The notes: generated from the sequence alone by a model not told the origin. A stretch of DNA of 64,000 bases from Leuctra nigra (GCA_934045905.1 OW203762.1:20120345-20184344); one strand, 5' to 3'. Shown: positions 32,540 to 46,668, numbered from the stretch's first letter. Made by a program: numbers and translations.

Positions 32540-35500
32540 GATACAGGCTATTCCAAAAATCTTATAGGACATGTTTTTCAACGCTCTGGTAAAGTAAACA
32601 ATTGATTAGGTATATAATGCCACGGCATTAAACAATGGCATTCCTAGAATGATCACTAAGTAGCTGTTAAACCTAATAACTGATTAGACAGTGCTTTGAA
32701 AACCCTATTCATATTTCTTAGTAACTAAATTTTAAAGAATTATGTAAATATAATTCAACATTTCTAAAACTATTTCAAAACTATACAAACAAATGACTTT
32801 TAGTAAAGCTGTACTTATTGTGTTTGCTCAAATATCAAAACTCTACTTTAATGGAAATTTAAAATCGATCAACCTGTATTTTTGGCAATCGGTGGAATAT
32901 GAATGAATGGTAATAGCTTCAAGGGAGTCTATTCCACATTTTTATTGTTCCATTGATGTGTCTAGGATTTTAATAAAGTGAGCGAGTTCTAGCTAGTGCA
33001 TAGCAGATCTCTTCTGACGTCACAATAGAACTCGCATTCCACACAAGAACCAACAAAAAATACTTCGATCACCACTTTCTTTCGAAACAGCGGGAAGAGG
33101 AACGGGAAAGTGGAGAGGATGAAGTGGGAGAGGATCAAGAATGCTCGATTTGTCGAAATTCACAGTCAATATCTTCTGGTAGGTATATCTCTAGCAAATA
33201 AGAAGCGTCACATTGAAATGCTGAGCACGAGTTCGCCATTGTCATCAGTGCTGACAGCTCAGCAAGTTGGCGTTGCTCAGCAGCGACCATAACTCAGCTA
33301 AATCATTTTCACTTGAAACCAAAGGTGACTTGCTTTTTTCACCTTGACTAGATTTTGGCCAAGAAATTTAAACTTTCATTTTCAGTGAAAACTACTGAAA
33401 TTGATTGTTGACGAGTGATGGGAAATTATCTATGTCATAACTTATTTTGCGTGTGACTCAAACATTGTTTCAACAATAAAATTTAGGCTAAACAGCTACA
33501 AACGAAACGGCTGAAATGTTCAAACACTGTTGCAACTATAGTTTTACTATGGACCCCCCCCCCTCTCCGCCTCTCACAATTCCACAAAAACATCTGAGAA
33601 AAATATGTCGGGATATCCAAATTTTGGTGCTGACTAACTATTCCCAAACATTATTTTGTACGCTTTGAATGTATTTATTTACAATGCCACTACAATTCTG
33701 ACTGCATTGACAGACCTATAAAACATTTGAGCTACGAGTTTCGCAGTTAAAAAAATAAAACGATAGGATACAGCGACCTGTACAATGTCAATTGATATAA
33801 TATCATTGTGGGAACGCAGTCTAACATAATGGCTAGAAAAGACGATGCAATAAAAGAAAGAGAAGACCAAAATGGCTCCTATTGTGCAGATATTGTGAAT
33901 TCTTTCATTCAATGAATGATTCTGAGCTTCAATTCAGTCAATAGAATCGTGACTCGGGGAAAACGCAATAAAGTTTTATTAAAAACACTTAAAATTCAAC
34001 CTTTAGGATCGAAGTTTAATCCGACATTGTAAAATAAATATTCATTGATTAAAATATTACAATGAAAATCAAATAGTAATACAAATTGAATATTTCTTTA
34101 TATTTGTTGCCAAGAGAATGATACATTTTTCTAAACCGATCTATAGACCTTTATTTTCTGATCAATAAACATTTATTAATAAAAATTCTGTAGTTTACAT
34201 TTTTGGTCGTCGTCTGGCAGCTAACTGAATTCTGAACCTGACTTTTTAATAATTCACAATATATTTTAATATTATAAAGATTTCACTTCTTAAAAGCAAT
34301 CCTGAAACAAATGACCCTAAAGAAACACCCTCCACTTCTTCGTTGCTAACGCCTCATTAGAAAGGAGACGTAGTCAAGAAGAGAAGGACGGAAGGATTAG
34401 GATCTGGATGACTGTAGAATGCATGTTAACTCATTTGCCACGACGCCTTTCTTGATTTCAACAGGCGTCTTATTGAATCCTTCCTGGCGTCTGTTTAATT
34501 GCAAATACCTCGACGCTATATCGAGCATTATTCGGAATATTAAGGACGTGTTCGAATTGTGTTGTCTTGTAGCTCTCGCATTCCATCGCCGCATTTATAC
34601 AAGATGAATTACAAGACACGAAGATTATAATATTGAGTTCTTGGCGTCTGGCATTGTTGGTGTTAGCGATAACACCGTGGAGTTATGAGGACCAGGCACC
34701 TCCACGCAGTTCGTGACATACTTCGTGTCGCGACTTGAAATATGACGTTCCCTCCAGTTGCTTCTGAATTTGTATTGCCAAATCGTTCCCATCATATTGT
34801 ACTGGTATCAAGACGAACTATATCATGTATAGTTTCATAATATTTCATTCATTTATTGCAAAAAAACTATTATTACAAGAATATACAGAAAACTATTTTA
34901 GCAAACCATGACAAAGCTCCATTGGGGTTTGAACGTAGCAAATAATACGATTATTTACTATATTTACTAATATATTTATACGTTGCATGTATTTTTTAAG
35001 AATTTGTACCATTATTATGTTAATTATATTTAATTATAAATAGCAAGATAGCATATACTTAATAGCATAGATAACATTGAGTTGCCATGAGTTTGCTTTA
35101 ATAAAGTAATAAAATCATTATTTTAAAACATTATTACCTAAGTTTAATGAAAATAAATATTATGATTACCGTCTAATAAATAGTTTGTCGAAAGTTCTAA
35201 ATAATTAATTAAACAGAGCAAGCTGGCTCAATGCTCTGAAATTGCCCTCCAAAGGTTCCCGCTTTCGATTCTCGTTTCTCCTTCCTGACTGGTATTTTCG
35301 TGTTTCCCTAATCGAAAGACAAATCGGGGAAGGTTCCCTACCAATAGAAGTAGGACACGACCACCTCCTTCCCAATCTTCATCCTTATCCATTCTTCATC
35401 ATTCTCCCCATCATCATAAACAGACTCATTTCTGGTCATAGTTGCAGCGCTGTACAATTTGGATATAACTTTCCTAGTTGCACAACAGTGCGACGTTAGA

Positions 35501-36568
35501 CACCATTACACCCCTTGTATTGAATAGCTATTTGTAATGTCAATTGCCATTTGAATTACAAAAATCACTCAATCCAAATAATTGGAATTTGAATCGAGCA
35601 TTTGGGAAGGAAAGATGTGGAGCAGAAATAACTTCTCTTCTGGAGAGAAAAAGAGTCCTGAACGACGGCAGCCAGATTATCTCTGCTGCAATAAACACGG
35701 GAAGCCTCACAATAAGTCCCCGGTAAAAATCTGCACACTTTTCCATTTTCACTCATTGAAATTTCTCCACCAGATGAAACCTGTTTAATGGTTTCTTCAG
35801 GAATTGCTTTTCAACAAACAATTCTTCGAGTCAGTCATGGGTATAGCGCGTTGGTTGAACGAATATTTCACGCAATTAAAAGCAGAATCACACAGTTCGT
35901 CGGATTGTGGCGACACCACCAGCTACATTACTAACGACGTCATTACGTCTTGATTGAATCGTTTTGCCCACCACGACGGCTCGGTCGGGTACTTCAACGG
36001 CGAGGTTTTGTGCGACGCGGCGTCAACGATGCATTGTTTTTCACCAAATGCGAAGTTTTGTCGACTCCTGCAGACAAAAGCGTTTAGTAATATACATCTA
36101 GGTTCACATTTCCCTTTTTAATTCATCCGGAAATGAACAAAGACTTAATTTTTGAAACGAGTAATAAACGGGAAACTAAATTTCGCTTGAACAATTGGTT
36201 CCGCGACTTTTTCATCTCGTGCTGAGTTTTAGAAAAGGCAGCTGTGTTTTTTTTCTATCCGCAGACAAAACCAATCTTGTTACGGGAGAGTAAAGAGACT
36301 CCACCCTCTCCTCTTTCCCTTGTCAACCCCTGACACGATCCCCCACTCTTCATGTTATCAATGCCACCCCATGAAATGATAATTTGCACTAATTGTACAC
36401 TTATACAAATTAAGTAAAGCTGAAAAGAAAATGGATGTCAAAAGGCAATTTTTAAGCTTTACATAAATTTAAGGTAAAATCAATATTGGATATTAATATA
36501 CAATATACATAATAATATTTTTAATTTATATCAATATCGTACACTCTCATTAAGGTATAATATTTATT
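32540..36568. other. Intergenic, few features
   Basis: Mostly AT-rich unique sequence. A hairpin-like segment at about 32571-32706 has ends (TTTTTCAACGCTCTG and CAGTGCTTTGAAAACC) related to the MITE at 60850-60980. A C-rich run is at 33546-33555, a possible SINE head at 35218-35290 and a CpG-rich islet at 35930-36070. No convincing gene. Confidence 0.45.
35218..35290 (+). repeat. Possible tRNA-derived SINE head
   Basis: GCAAGCTGGCTCAATGCTCTG looks like an A-box region. CGCTTTCGATTCTCG is a weak B-box at tRNA-like distance. The acceptor stem is not visible. Confidence 0.35.
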
Positions 36569-36864
36569 ACTAGGAAAACGCTCTGTGTAACGCGTTGATG
36601 AGCGAGCACGGACACGCGCAACACCTCGAACCGATATTATGTCTATCGAAAATATCATTAAAAGCCAATAATTCTTTAAATTCGTCAAATCTTCAAATAT
36701 TCCTAAAGTATTAGTCCCAATAACCATGCAAAGTTTTAAGTTGATCGATTGAACATCTATGATTAAAATGTTCCTTCTTAATATTCAAAAATCATAGGAT
36801 CTATTTAAAAAAAATAAACCTGTGACCACTCATATGATGTAAGTGTGTGTACTATACACAATCC

Positions 36865-37264
36865 CCATAAAAAAACACTCCGTGTAAAAATACCAGCCAA
36901 GTCTCTTCAACTATAAAAAAAAATAGAATAAATCTAAAAATTCAGCACTGAAAAGTAGTGATATCAAAAAATGAGCCAAGTCAAAACTTAATTTTAAAAA
37001 CCAAAATATACTTGGCGCATCGTGTATATAAATAGTATAGAAGCATATGCCAAAAATCAAATGTACCTACCTAATTATATATAATATACCTATAATGCCC
37101 TTAAAAACGATGCGCCAAGTATATTTTGGTTTTTAAAATTAAGTTATGACTTGGCTCATTTTTTGATATCACTACTTTTCAGTGCTGAATTTTTAGATTT
37201 ATTCTATTTTTTTTATAGTTGAAGAGACTTGGCTGGTATTTTTACACGGAGTGTTTTTTTATGG
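36865..37264. mobile_element. Foldback element F4
   Basis: 400 bp, same ends as F1-F3. Both arms share F4-specific bases (AACCAAAATATACTTGG and its complement). Confidence 0.9.
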
Positions 37265-38193
37265 GGATATCACTTATTTTTTTAGTTTATTTACACAACT
37301 TGTAAAACACATCGGAGCAACAATGACTAAATACTTTTAAAAAATACGCCATTTCCGAATTGGTTAATACGAAAAATTGTGTTTGGTGCTCAATATACCT
37401 AAGCTTAAAGTGATATTCCATGAAGAATTGCGAAAGCTTCGTTCCAATCAGTCCAGCCGTTTTCGAGATATGGTATCACTTCCGGTTTTCAAAATGGCGA
37501 CTGAAATAACTGCCACCTAGAATTTATTTCTATAAATGTTATGTATCATTATAAGCCTTCTGAATATGTAGTTATTGTAGTAAGAGGTCATTAAAATCTA
37601 GATCTTCATTTTCATGACGTCATTTCCGGTTTCGGTAATAGTACATCTCTACTTTAACTACTGATATTCCATATAGACGACCGTCTGAATCATTTGGCGC
37701 TAGTTTCATTCCGATCGGTTTAGCCGTTTTCGAGATATGACGTCACTTCCGGTTTCAAAATGGCGACTACCGGTTGGTTTTATAAAAAGGCACCTCAGAC
37801 GCCAAAAGTGCACATGTGGTAAAAATTTCAGATCGATCGGCTAAGCCGTTTAGGCTGTGGCGGTGATAGCGGTGTTTCCTGATATCATCTGAATCATCAT
37901 CTAAAGATCAAAGTGGTGTAATTTCACTGTTTTCTCGGCCCTCTAGCTCGCAAATGGTATAGCCTATTGTTCCCAAATTTGGTATATGTGGTGGGGTGGG
38001 CCATAGCTCAAAATTAAGATATTTTACAACAATGTGAGATTTTCCAATTTTATGATCCAGTAGGCCGAAAATGCCATGTTGTTGCTTACAGTAAAAGTAG
38101 TTGGTCTGGCTCCTCATTTTATTAGGCATTTACGGTATGTTGAGTGAGTGTGAGTGTACAGTACGACTTGGCTGGGTGGAGCGACCGCTCCAC
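36865..38193 (-). mobile_element. Composite repeat, copy 3 (F-A-H)
   Basis: Foldback F4 (36865-37264), A module on the minus strand (boxes near 37480, 37614 and 37737), H module on the minus strand ending at palindrome 38177-38192 and CTAG. Same order as copy 1 read backwards. Inserted in the GAGCGAGCG-type element. Confidence 0.85.
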
Positions 38194-38733
38194 TAGATAT
38201 AAGACTATCTGTTGAACGGTCATATCAGTTTCATACGTTTGAATGTTTCTGCTCTAACTACCTTGGAACTATAAAGAGTCGAAGTAGCCGTGATCAACAT
38301 TTTCGAGAAATTTGACAGCCAACACGCAAAATTTCCGTAAAATATCAATAACTTTTGGATTTAAGCACAGATAAGTCTGAAAATTGTCAAAAATACAGAT
38401 AATGCTGGTCCTAATGACCATGCAAAGTTTTAAGTTGATCGGTCATACGGTTCTAGTTTAAATTTCAAAAATCACATGAAAGATTTTTTAAAATTTTAAC
38501 CAATGGGAGGATTTGGCTGAAACTTTGTATGATTGGGTACAATGTTGGTCGTAATAACTTGTCAAAATTTCAAATTGACCGGGACAACCAATCGAAAGAT
38601 ATTTTTTTTTAAATTTGAACCAATCACATGATCCCGTTCAAAAACGATCCCAGGGACCCCATAGATATTACGTTAGTATGTGTGCAAAATTTCAGATTGA
38701 TTGGTTAGGCCGTTTGACTTGGGCTGTGAACAC

Positions 38734-38769
38734 AAAAAAAAAAAAAAAAAAAAAAAACACACACACACA
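38734..38769. repeat. Poly-A run followed by (AC)n
   Basis: 24 A residues, then six AC units, inside the GAGCGAGCG-type element copy 2. Confidence 0.95.
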
Positions 38770-38814
38770 GAAAGTGCTATAAGAGTACCGTGGTGACGCT
38801 CGCTACGCTCGCTC

Positions 38815-39222
38815 AATTATAGACTTTCTTTTAGAATGAGATGCTATGAAGGCAATTTAAAAATGTGGAATATGTGTAAAAATATTGCAATGCAGTGCAG
38901 CAAACCGGAATATCATAAACTGTAGGTACTTATTTTAAAAATAGATGGTCAAAATTATAGACGTACTATGACTGTATAGTGTATGACTTACACTATTATA
39001 GGAGAAAGTTGGTTAAATATAGTATAATATTACCATTATTATACATTTATTCAATTGAATGCCAATCACAGAACATTTATTACGATACAGGGTGAATGAA
39101 AAAATATCTGTGAACATTTATAACAATTTATGTCATCTTTAATTACTGTGAAATAATTACATAAAAATAGTAAAAATTAAATAAAAGAAAGAAGGAAACA
39201 AAAAAAAAATATAGAAAAATAT

Positions 39223-39293
<71 letters not shown>

Positions 39294-42200
39294 AATGAAG
39301 GAAGGATTGAAGTATGAAGGAAAACAGAAAAGAAGAAAAAATTGGAATGAAATTAAGAAATTGAAATTATGAATGAATTGAAATGAAATTATGTCTACAA
39401 AATATAACATGTAAAATTAAGATTGGATTTGTTTGATAAAGTGGTAAAAAATAAGTATACTACCTGTTGTTTAAGAATTGATCGAATAATTTGTAGTTTT
39501 GATAAAGTAAGAGATAATTAAGAATCATTCACTCTCTAACTGTATTGTTAAAACAATGTATTTTTGTAATTGACAATTAAATAAATAAATGAAATGAAAT
39601 GTTGAAAGTAGTAAGAAAAAAAGAAATAAACCATGTTATTTCATAGTGTGAAAGAGCAGCGAACGATTTGACTTTGGCTGTGATTTGACCCAAGTTCAAA
39701 CCAAATCAACTTCGTGCATCGTTGCATGAAACCCGCTAAACGTAGCCGCCAGCTTTCTGTTACCAACCGACGCCGTTCTGACGTCACTGATGCGTCGGTG
39801 GCGCCCTCACGGACCACTGGAACTCACTCAAGATTGGCAACATCATTAAATGTTTCTGCCTGCGACTGTAGGGTTTCGATTTCACACCCAGTTTCTTCTC
39901 AATGGATGACCAACGGGGCGTGAAATGCGCCGTAACTTGAAGGAAATTATTTTCTGTGCCCGCACACACAAACACTCTATATAACCATGATGCTTTTGGT
40001 AGCGATCAAAGGTGAACTAACCTCGAGCAGGATATTGTTTTAAGCATTGACAACACACCGTTGGAGCTTTGTCTCTTGCCAACCTTGTCTTTTATACATG
40101 TCTCGTTATAAAGATATGTGGGGATAGATAGACGCTCAATTATTAAACACAAAGAAAAAAAAACACGGTTATGCTAAAGTTTATATCCGTAAGTAAAACA
40201 CAATGAACATTCCCTGGAAACTGATAAGAAAAGTTTGTTGAGTAATTTTCAAGCCAACCGTTGAAATCATGTGTTATATCATTTTAATATGTATTTATTC
40301 TGTTTTACTGGTATTTCAAAGATAACATTCGGAGAAAAATTGTTTATACAAGTACTTTTAGTACATAATTTTTTTTAAAATAATTTAAAAATTATATGCC
40401 CATAAAAAACACTTTTTGTAAAAACAGTAGCCAAGTAAACCCTCGAAAAATTATCACTGAATAAGTGATCAGATCAGGGGACAAATCAAAAAGTAAATTC
40501 AAAAATGATTTTAAAGCATATAAAAATGGCCCGTCACATGAAAAGCAGCAGTACCTAAAAGTTTATTGGCCAGACATCAAAAGTTTCTCTGCATAAAATT
40601 AGTTAAAAAATAAGCATTTTTGTACAATTATTTTACTGTTCGCCATTATTATATAACCCTACTCTTCATTGTTTTATTATTTAGGGAAATAATTATTTCT
40701 CATAGAAAAATGACATTGGTACATGGAATAAGAAAGCAGAGGAAAATCAGAGAGCTTTTTGTAACTTATAATTACCTATGTAGTGTACCGGAACGCAAGT
40801 CTCTGAACTCAAGTGTCCATTTCAACGCCATGGCGCCTCTGTCGTTGCCATAGTAACGTATATTTTATTGTAAATAAGTACAGCATCTGCGGAGGACGTT
40901 TCTAGAAGAACGTTTTACAAGTTAGCAAAGTTATTTCTGTAGAGTTCCGCTTCGCAATTACAAAACTTTTTGTGAAAAGACCTTCTTTCACATTTGCGAG
41001 AAAATATATAAAACATTTTTATATCTCTCTCTCTTTAACTGACTTTATTATATTATTCCGAGGAAGAAATCTTCCTCTACGTTGAAAGTGAATAGAATTG
41101 AATAATCCTCACGTTAAATTGCCTGCTTATAAATTACAAATTAGCGTGGATTGGAAACAGGCGAGCGAAGCAGATATGCTGGTGACACAATACGAGGTAG
41201 ATCGCTAGATTCGAGACAAAGCTCTCTGCGCGAGTACAAAATCAAGTTGCAGAAACTTTCCCGGTTACTCGAATGAAATTCATGCTTTTTACTATCTCGG
41301 TTCTCATTATTATTATATAAATCTTCCGAAGTTCGCCTGTGCAAAGATCTATCGCCCCGCATGCGAATGACAATACTCGTTTATTCACTACACTGACTAC
41401 ATTTAACTGGGAAACTGTCTTCAAAACCGCGTTATTATGCCCGACGCATAGGCCCATTAAAGATCCATTTCATTAATTCTCTTTTAATTCTTCTTTACTT
41501 TTTCTTAATTTGATTCTAGCGTACTTTATTTGACCCTCCCTCCTCTTCTGGCACTAATTGAGTTTCGCGGCGTCGCCGCTTGCTAGTGGTGTCGCTACTG
41601 TCGGCGGGGCGGCGTCTGTTGTTAAGTAAAACATCACATTAACACTGTCGTGTGAAGACGCCGGAGGGTGGGAGGTGGAGGGGGAGGGGGTTGGGATGCC
41701 ACCCCTCTTTCAATTAAGTGAGCAACGGTTCGAAGAACTGTCGGTGGCAGCGCTAGCTCTCTTCAAGTACTACTGATTGATTTCTAAACATTCTTGCTTC
41801 AATAGGGAAAGAATATATTTCTAGGGAAAGTTAGAAACTGAAAAATATATTGGCTAGTTTCTAATCATAAAATGTATGATAGATATGATACATAATAAAC
41901 GTTATCACATTTTGTGATTATTTATGTTAAACTATTTTTGTCAAGTATTTATAGTATCGGCTTATAACTAATAGTTTTAGATATCTACAAGTATGTTCTC
42001 ATTTAAAAAGCTGTAAACTAGATTTATGTAATTATTCCATCATCATAGAATAGCTGCGTTGAGCGTACGTCAGTTTTGCGGTTGTGTAAGCATACCTACA
42101 TTATTATTTATTGTATTGCTGTTACGTTTAAAAATTTTAGCTTTGAGGGCGTTTTTATGATTTTACTTCGAATCTATCAGTATGCCCATTGATGCTTCTC

Positions 42201-43526
42201 ATTAATACTTTAATCAAAAAGGAGAATCATAAGTAATATATTTTAAAATCACAATTGCACATTTATTTTTCTCTTGTGGGACACTCAAAATTTGAAAAAT
42301 CTTTTCAATCTTTGCAATAACAACACCCCATATGAGGTCATCAGAAAAGAGCACATTTCTAATACATGTGCTAATAAGTAATTGCTAGCCAATAGTGCTT
42401 CTAATCCCAACTGCAATAGTTCCTCGAAGAAAAATATATTAAAGCCACGTTTCCTGACTTTGAAATCAATTTCCTCCGGGCACTTCCATGGAACCTCAAC
42501 TAATAAATATACACAATAGATGAGCCGCTATCATCAAGCCTCATATAAGATTGACATCCTTGGAATCCGACGCTTTTGATCGAATCACCCTCCTCGACGA
42601 CGGCGTCGGGACGCTATTCTTTCAATTATTGACTGTCATTCTCTCCTCGGCTGCGTACGACGCCGTCATCAGTTCACTTCTTCGAGTCGCAGAGGACGCA
42701 CTTTTCAACGAGTTCAACTCAGCTTTCGATTAATATCAAAACCACTGAGCGTGACATGTAAAAAAATAAATGAAAAACACTTTTATACTCAAAATGGTGG
42801 ACTAGATATATGGAAAACTGGTATTGAAAATCATTCGGATTTATTGTTATCACACATTTTAAAGTACCTATGTGTATAGAGAGCAAATAATAATAGTAAA
42901 ATAAATAAAAATAATATTAATAATAATATCTTTTTCGTTATCTATAATTAAAACAATCTGGTAAAGATTACAAGGGCAAGTTATACAATAGGAACGCCGG
43001 TATACCAGTCCAGATATTTCTATAACACAGAGTAATCTTTTTCTTCTACATCGTCTTCTTCTTCTTTACTTTTCACCCCCAAAAAAGTAAAACAAAATAT
43101 AAACTGTAAAAATAAAATAAGTATTAAAGTCAAGACGCGTAAAAAAGGTTATACATTTTTTTCAATTCCAGTACAACTATAGTACAACTCCAGTCATGGA
43201 ATTTGTTGAAATAATTGTATTTACTTCGAGTATTTTTCGTAATATTAAATAGGCACTGTACCTACCTATACACGAAGAAATTGTCTATTGAAAATGCTAT
43301 AAAAATTTTTTAAAGCAAATATCTACACAGACATTCATCATGAACACAAATTTGACCTAATTTAACCCTTCGTCTCCATGGAAAACATCTCCATTGTGCA
43401 GATGATCAGTAATAAACTGTCTTTACCTGCATCTCTATTGCTCGAAGTCTCGACTGGAAGCTGTACACAATGTCTGTATTGAATCCACGGCACCCCTCTG
43501 TATTATCTAGCAGCGGGGTTCCGCCA
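38815..43526. other. Intergenic with low-complexity sequence
   Basis: No supported gene. Contains (AAAG)n at 39224-39293, a CpG-rich islet at 39715-39815, a degraded foldback F arm at about 40393-40560 (CCCATAAAAAACACTTTTTG), a GC-rich patch at 41560-41760 and another islet at 42560-42720. Confidence 0.5.
39224..39293. repeat. (AAAG)n microsatellite
   Basis: About 17 near-perfect AAAG units. Confidence 0.95.
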
Positions 43527-43673
43527 GATCAGTCAAAGATATCCGTCGTATCTGTTACCAGAGCCCTCTTTAGATAAACGCTCTCGTCACGCCCTGAATG
43601 TCCCCGGGGGGTCGAAGGGAGTTCCTCAAGGGGCAGTGCTGGGACCAATTCTTACTCTCGCGTAAAACAAGGA
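43527..43673 (+). pseudogene. Reverse-transcriptase scrap
   Basis: The frame ends in SKGVPQGAVLGPILTLA and a stop. GVPQGxVLGP is the conserved reverse-transcriptase block B motif of non-LTR elements. Upstream residues (YYLAAGFRQISQRYPSYL) are only loosely RT-like. Short dead fragment. Confidence 0.45.
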
Positions 43674-45129
43674 TCAAAGAAACAAATTAGATTTTATAAA
43701 AACGTGAATATATATAGACACAGATGTATTCTGACAAAGCTCCAATTTTATAGTTTATTATGAGGGCAGATTAATAGAAAAGTTTAAACTATTTAAAATT
43801 ATTAGCTTTAAAGTCTATAAAGTACAATTTTTCTACATGAAACCTGGCTACATTAAAAAACATCAAGTAATGATAGATTATTCGTGTTTACTTTGTTATG
43901 GATTAAATAGAACACGAAAATATATTTGTACTTGCGTGCAGAATAATAATCAAACGAACACTTACTTTAAGCTATTATATTTGAGGAAGTTTTCAATGTG
44001 ATTTTAAATGACTATACCTCGGTTTGAATGAACCAAATATTGAGATGCATTTACTTAGTTGTGGTTGTGATTGACAGAGGGCGCAACAAAATAGAATTTC
44101 ATTGAAAAGATTCTCTCTTTCTTCGCTTTGTATACAATAAATTGATCTAAGCATAGTCTTTGAAAAGCATTTAATTACATTAACTAAAGCTATAATTTCC
44201 GGTTACTCAATATAATATAACTCAAATAAAACTAACCACAAAGACTAATATAACGTTCAGTTGGAGTTGGCTATTCTTCAGCAGTGATATTCGATAGCTT
44301 ATGCGTGAAGAGGCTGAAAGAAACGACTAACCAATTCTCAATAGATAGTATTCTCATTGTGATGTAATAATGAATGAAAGGAAACGTATTTGGTTTAGTT
44401 TCTTTGTAAGATTCGGATAAAGTTTCTCAGGTTTTACTGCATCACATCGAAGACAAGAACTGTTTACATAGGTAATAATTGTTGGAATATTGGAATCTAA
44501 GATTCAGGTGTCTGACCAATAAAGCTTAGATTCAGAGTGTATTTGGTCTTACATCGTAGAACATCTTGATGTAAATTGTTTTAGACATTCTATAGAGAGT
44601 GGATTGTTTTTCACAGTAGTTCTTAGTAATTAAAATATTTCAAGCAGTGAAATTGAACCTAGTTGAATGTAATAATTACATCTGACAAAGAAGAATAAAG
44701 GCCAGTCTTGACATAGAACGTTTAATAATGTCTCCATGCCAGGAAGAACAATACTTCTTCGTCCTGTTCTTATAAAGCGAGAGAAATTATACAATAGATG
44801 ATTGAATTTTATATGGAAAGCTGAACACATTTTACATCTACTCCGATATCACATTTAAGTTTTAAGGAAGGGAAGGGTATCAATGTTCTTTAAGTTGTCA
44901 ATGTGATCAAGGACTTGTCAGAGATTTGAACGTATTTCTGATGTTCTCAGGCTCGATTTCTTTGAATACAAACATGGAATTTAGTTGACGATAAAAAATT
45001 ATGGGACCATCTTTACAAATTGGTTTTATTGGAAATATTGAGGAATTTTAACAAATAAATAGATATGACATAATTTTCATTTTATTCGTTTTTAAGTGTG
45101 TAATGCAACCGAGGACAAAACTGAGGAGT
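43674..45129. other. Intergenic, nothing recognised
   Basis: AT-rich, with no supported coding frame or recognised repeat. Confidence 0.45.
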
Positions 45130-45245
45130 TTTACGCTTCGCTAAACAATCTATGACATGTATTGAATACATAGTTGGCGACAACAGATCCTTGAGGGACG
45201 CTAAAGAATGGGTCTATATTTCGTCGGACGAGATACGAAATGAAT
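45130..45245 (-). pseudogene. Reverse-transcriptase scrap (second family)
   Basis: The minus strand reads SYLVRRNIDPFFSVPQGSVV. SYLxxR followed by VPQGSVV is the reverse-transcriptase block before the YADD box. Possible RT-like residues continue in other frames up to about 45420. Dead fragment. Confidence 0.4.
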
Positions 45246-45778
45246 GAGACATTTTTATTCAAAAATTGTATACACAATGGTCAGAAAAAAATAATATATT
45301 TAATAAAAGTTCCAAAGAAACTGAACAAAGATATCCGTTGCGATGTCATTCTATTTAGTCAAACAGAGTTGCTCGATGACAGCGATACCACACGAGAGCC
45401 GGATGAACTAGTCTCGAGATCTTGCCGTCTTTGTCAATCCACCCACTCTTGCGGACATAACTTGGTTCTGGATGGAGTATGATGGCTATTAAAGGCTACA
45501 ACCCATAAGTGGCTGGGGGTATTTGAATAAATATTACACAATGATCTTTCTTGATACGATATGAAATAGTAGGATTCTGTTGAGTATTTGAATACTTTGA
45601 ATGCTCAACAGATTGGTTGATGATGCCCAATACGATAACTAGAGGTTTTGAGAGAGATGCTAACCTTTTACTTCCTTTTATCTTACAATAGAGATAAATA
45701 AATCAGTATAGTTTTAAATATTAGAATAAAATTAAACTTTTATAAATGTTTTGAAAGAATCAGGATTATTATAATTAT

Positions 45779-45895
45779 TAAAAACATCTTGATTGGGATA
45801 TTTCATCATGTAGTAGTTTATTTGTACGTAATATTTGTACAATACCTACAAATATACTACTACAGGGTGAAATATCCCAATCAAGATGTTTTTAA
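45779..45895. repeat. Inverted repeat (hairpin)
   Basis: Arms of about 35 bp containing AAAAACATCTTGATTGGGAT and its complement, around an AT-rich loop. Confidence 0.85.
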
Positions 45896-46668
45896 TAAAA
45901 TTAAACTTTATCCAAATTTTTGTATTCAATGTTTTAGGAATATGTACAAAATACTTCGAAGCGATGCTTCCGAATTATTTTTACCAAAAGGACCAAAATT
46001 TGTAATTAATGTGTTGATTTTTTTTCCTAGATGAATGTGTGCCTATCCTGAAAAAGTAAAAGATTTGTTTCCTACAAGAGCACTAAATTTATTGTAAGAC
46101 TTCATTTTTAATTAGTACCTAGTATAAATACGAGCGTATGCACGTATGCAATTCAGTTCCCATATGTATCTACATACAAAAAAATATTTTCTTTCATTAT
46201 TCAACTCAAAAGCCCCAGACAATTTAAAAAAAGGTTTCTCGTCCGGTTGAGTGTAGTGAATAACAGTGTTATGTCAGTGAAATTGCTCTCCACATGAGAT
46301 CACAGAGCGCACAGATGAAAAGCTGCAAGACTTGAAGATGATGTCCACGAGTGGTGTTTGTGTTTGTGTGAGAGTTGCTTTGGTCGACACAATAACGGGC
46401 GATTTAACGAGGGCGGATGTCCGCTCTTGAGATGTCGCTTATGTGCCGTGACGCAAGTTCAGCCGCCATATTGGACGCCGGCGTCGCGCACAACTTGAGA
46501 CGTCCAGCGTCGGATATGTTACTCATAGCATGGGAAAGTTTGCGTATCCTAATCTACTCGACATTACAATTAATTAGATGTATTAATTTTATTTATTATA
46601 TAATTTCCAAATTGTCCAAATTCTTACACTCAAAGCTAATATTTTAAGAAAAAATGGTAAACAAATAG
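45896..46668. other. Intergenic with a CpG-rich islet
   Basis: A CpG-rich islet at about 46435-46520 gives an open frame without family or splice context. Otherwise AT-rich. Confidence 0.4.

Larger units (their letters stand above)
36569..38814 (-). mobile_element. GAGCGAGCG-type repeat element, copy 2, with nested insertion
   Basis: Reverse orientation: begins ACTAGGAAAACGCTCTGTGT and ends GACGCTCGCTACGCTCGCTC. Outer parts share phrases with copy 1 (AAAACTTTGCATGGTCATTAGG-like, CTGGGATCGTTTTTGAACGG on the reverse strand). Composite copy 3 (36865-38193) sits inside it, so it is the older of the two. Confidence 0.8.

Noticed and set aside
33679..33912. Minus-strand frame starting MNERIHNICTIGAILVFSFF, like a signal peptide
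   Set aside because: No donor of good quality, no continuing exon, and hydrophobic frames are common in AT-rich DNA.
39177..39410. Minus-strand frame rich in Phe, Leu and Ser
   Set aside because: Translation of the (AAAG)n microsatellite.
46417..46647. Plus-strand frame of 76 codons starting MSALEMSLMCRDASSAAILD
   Set aside because: It lies in a CpG-rich islet and runs into AT filler, with no splice context or family.
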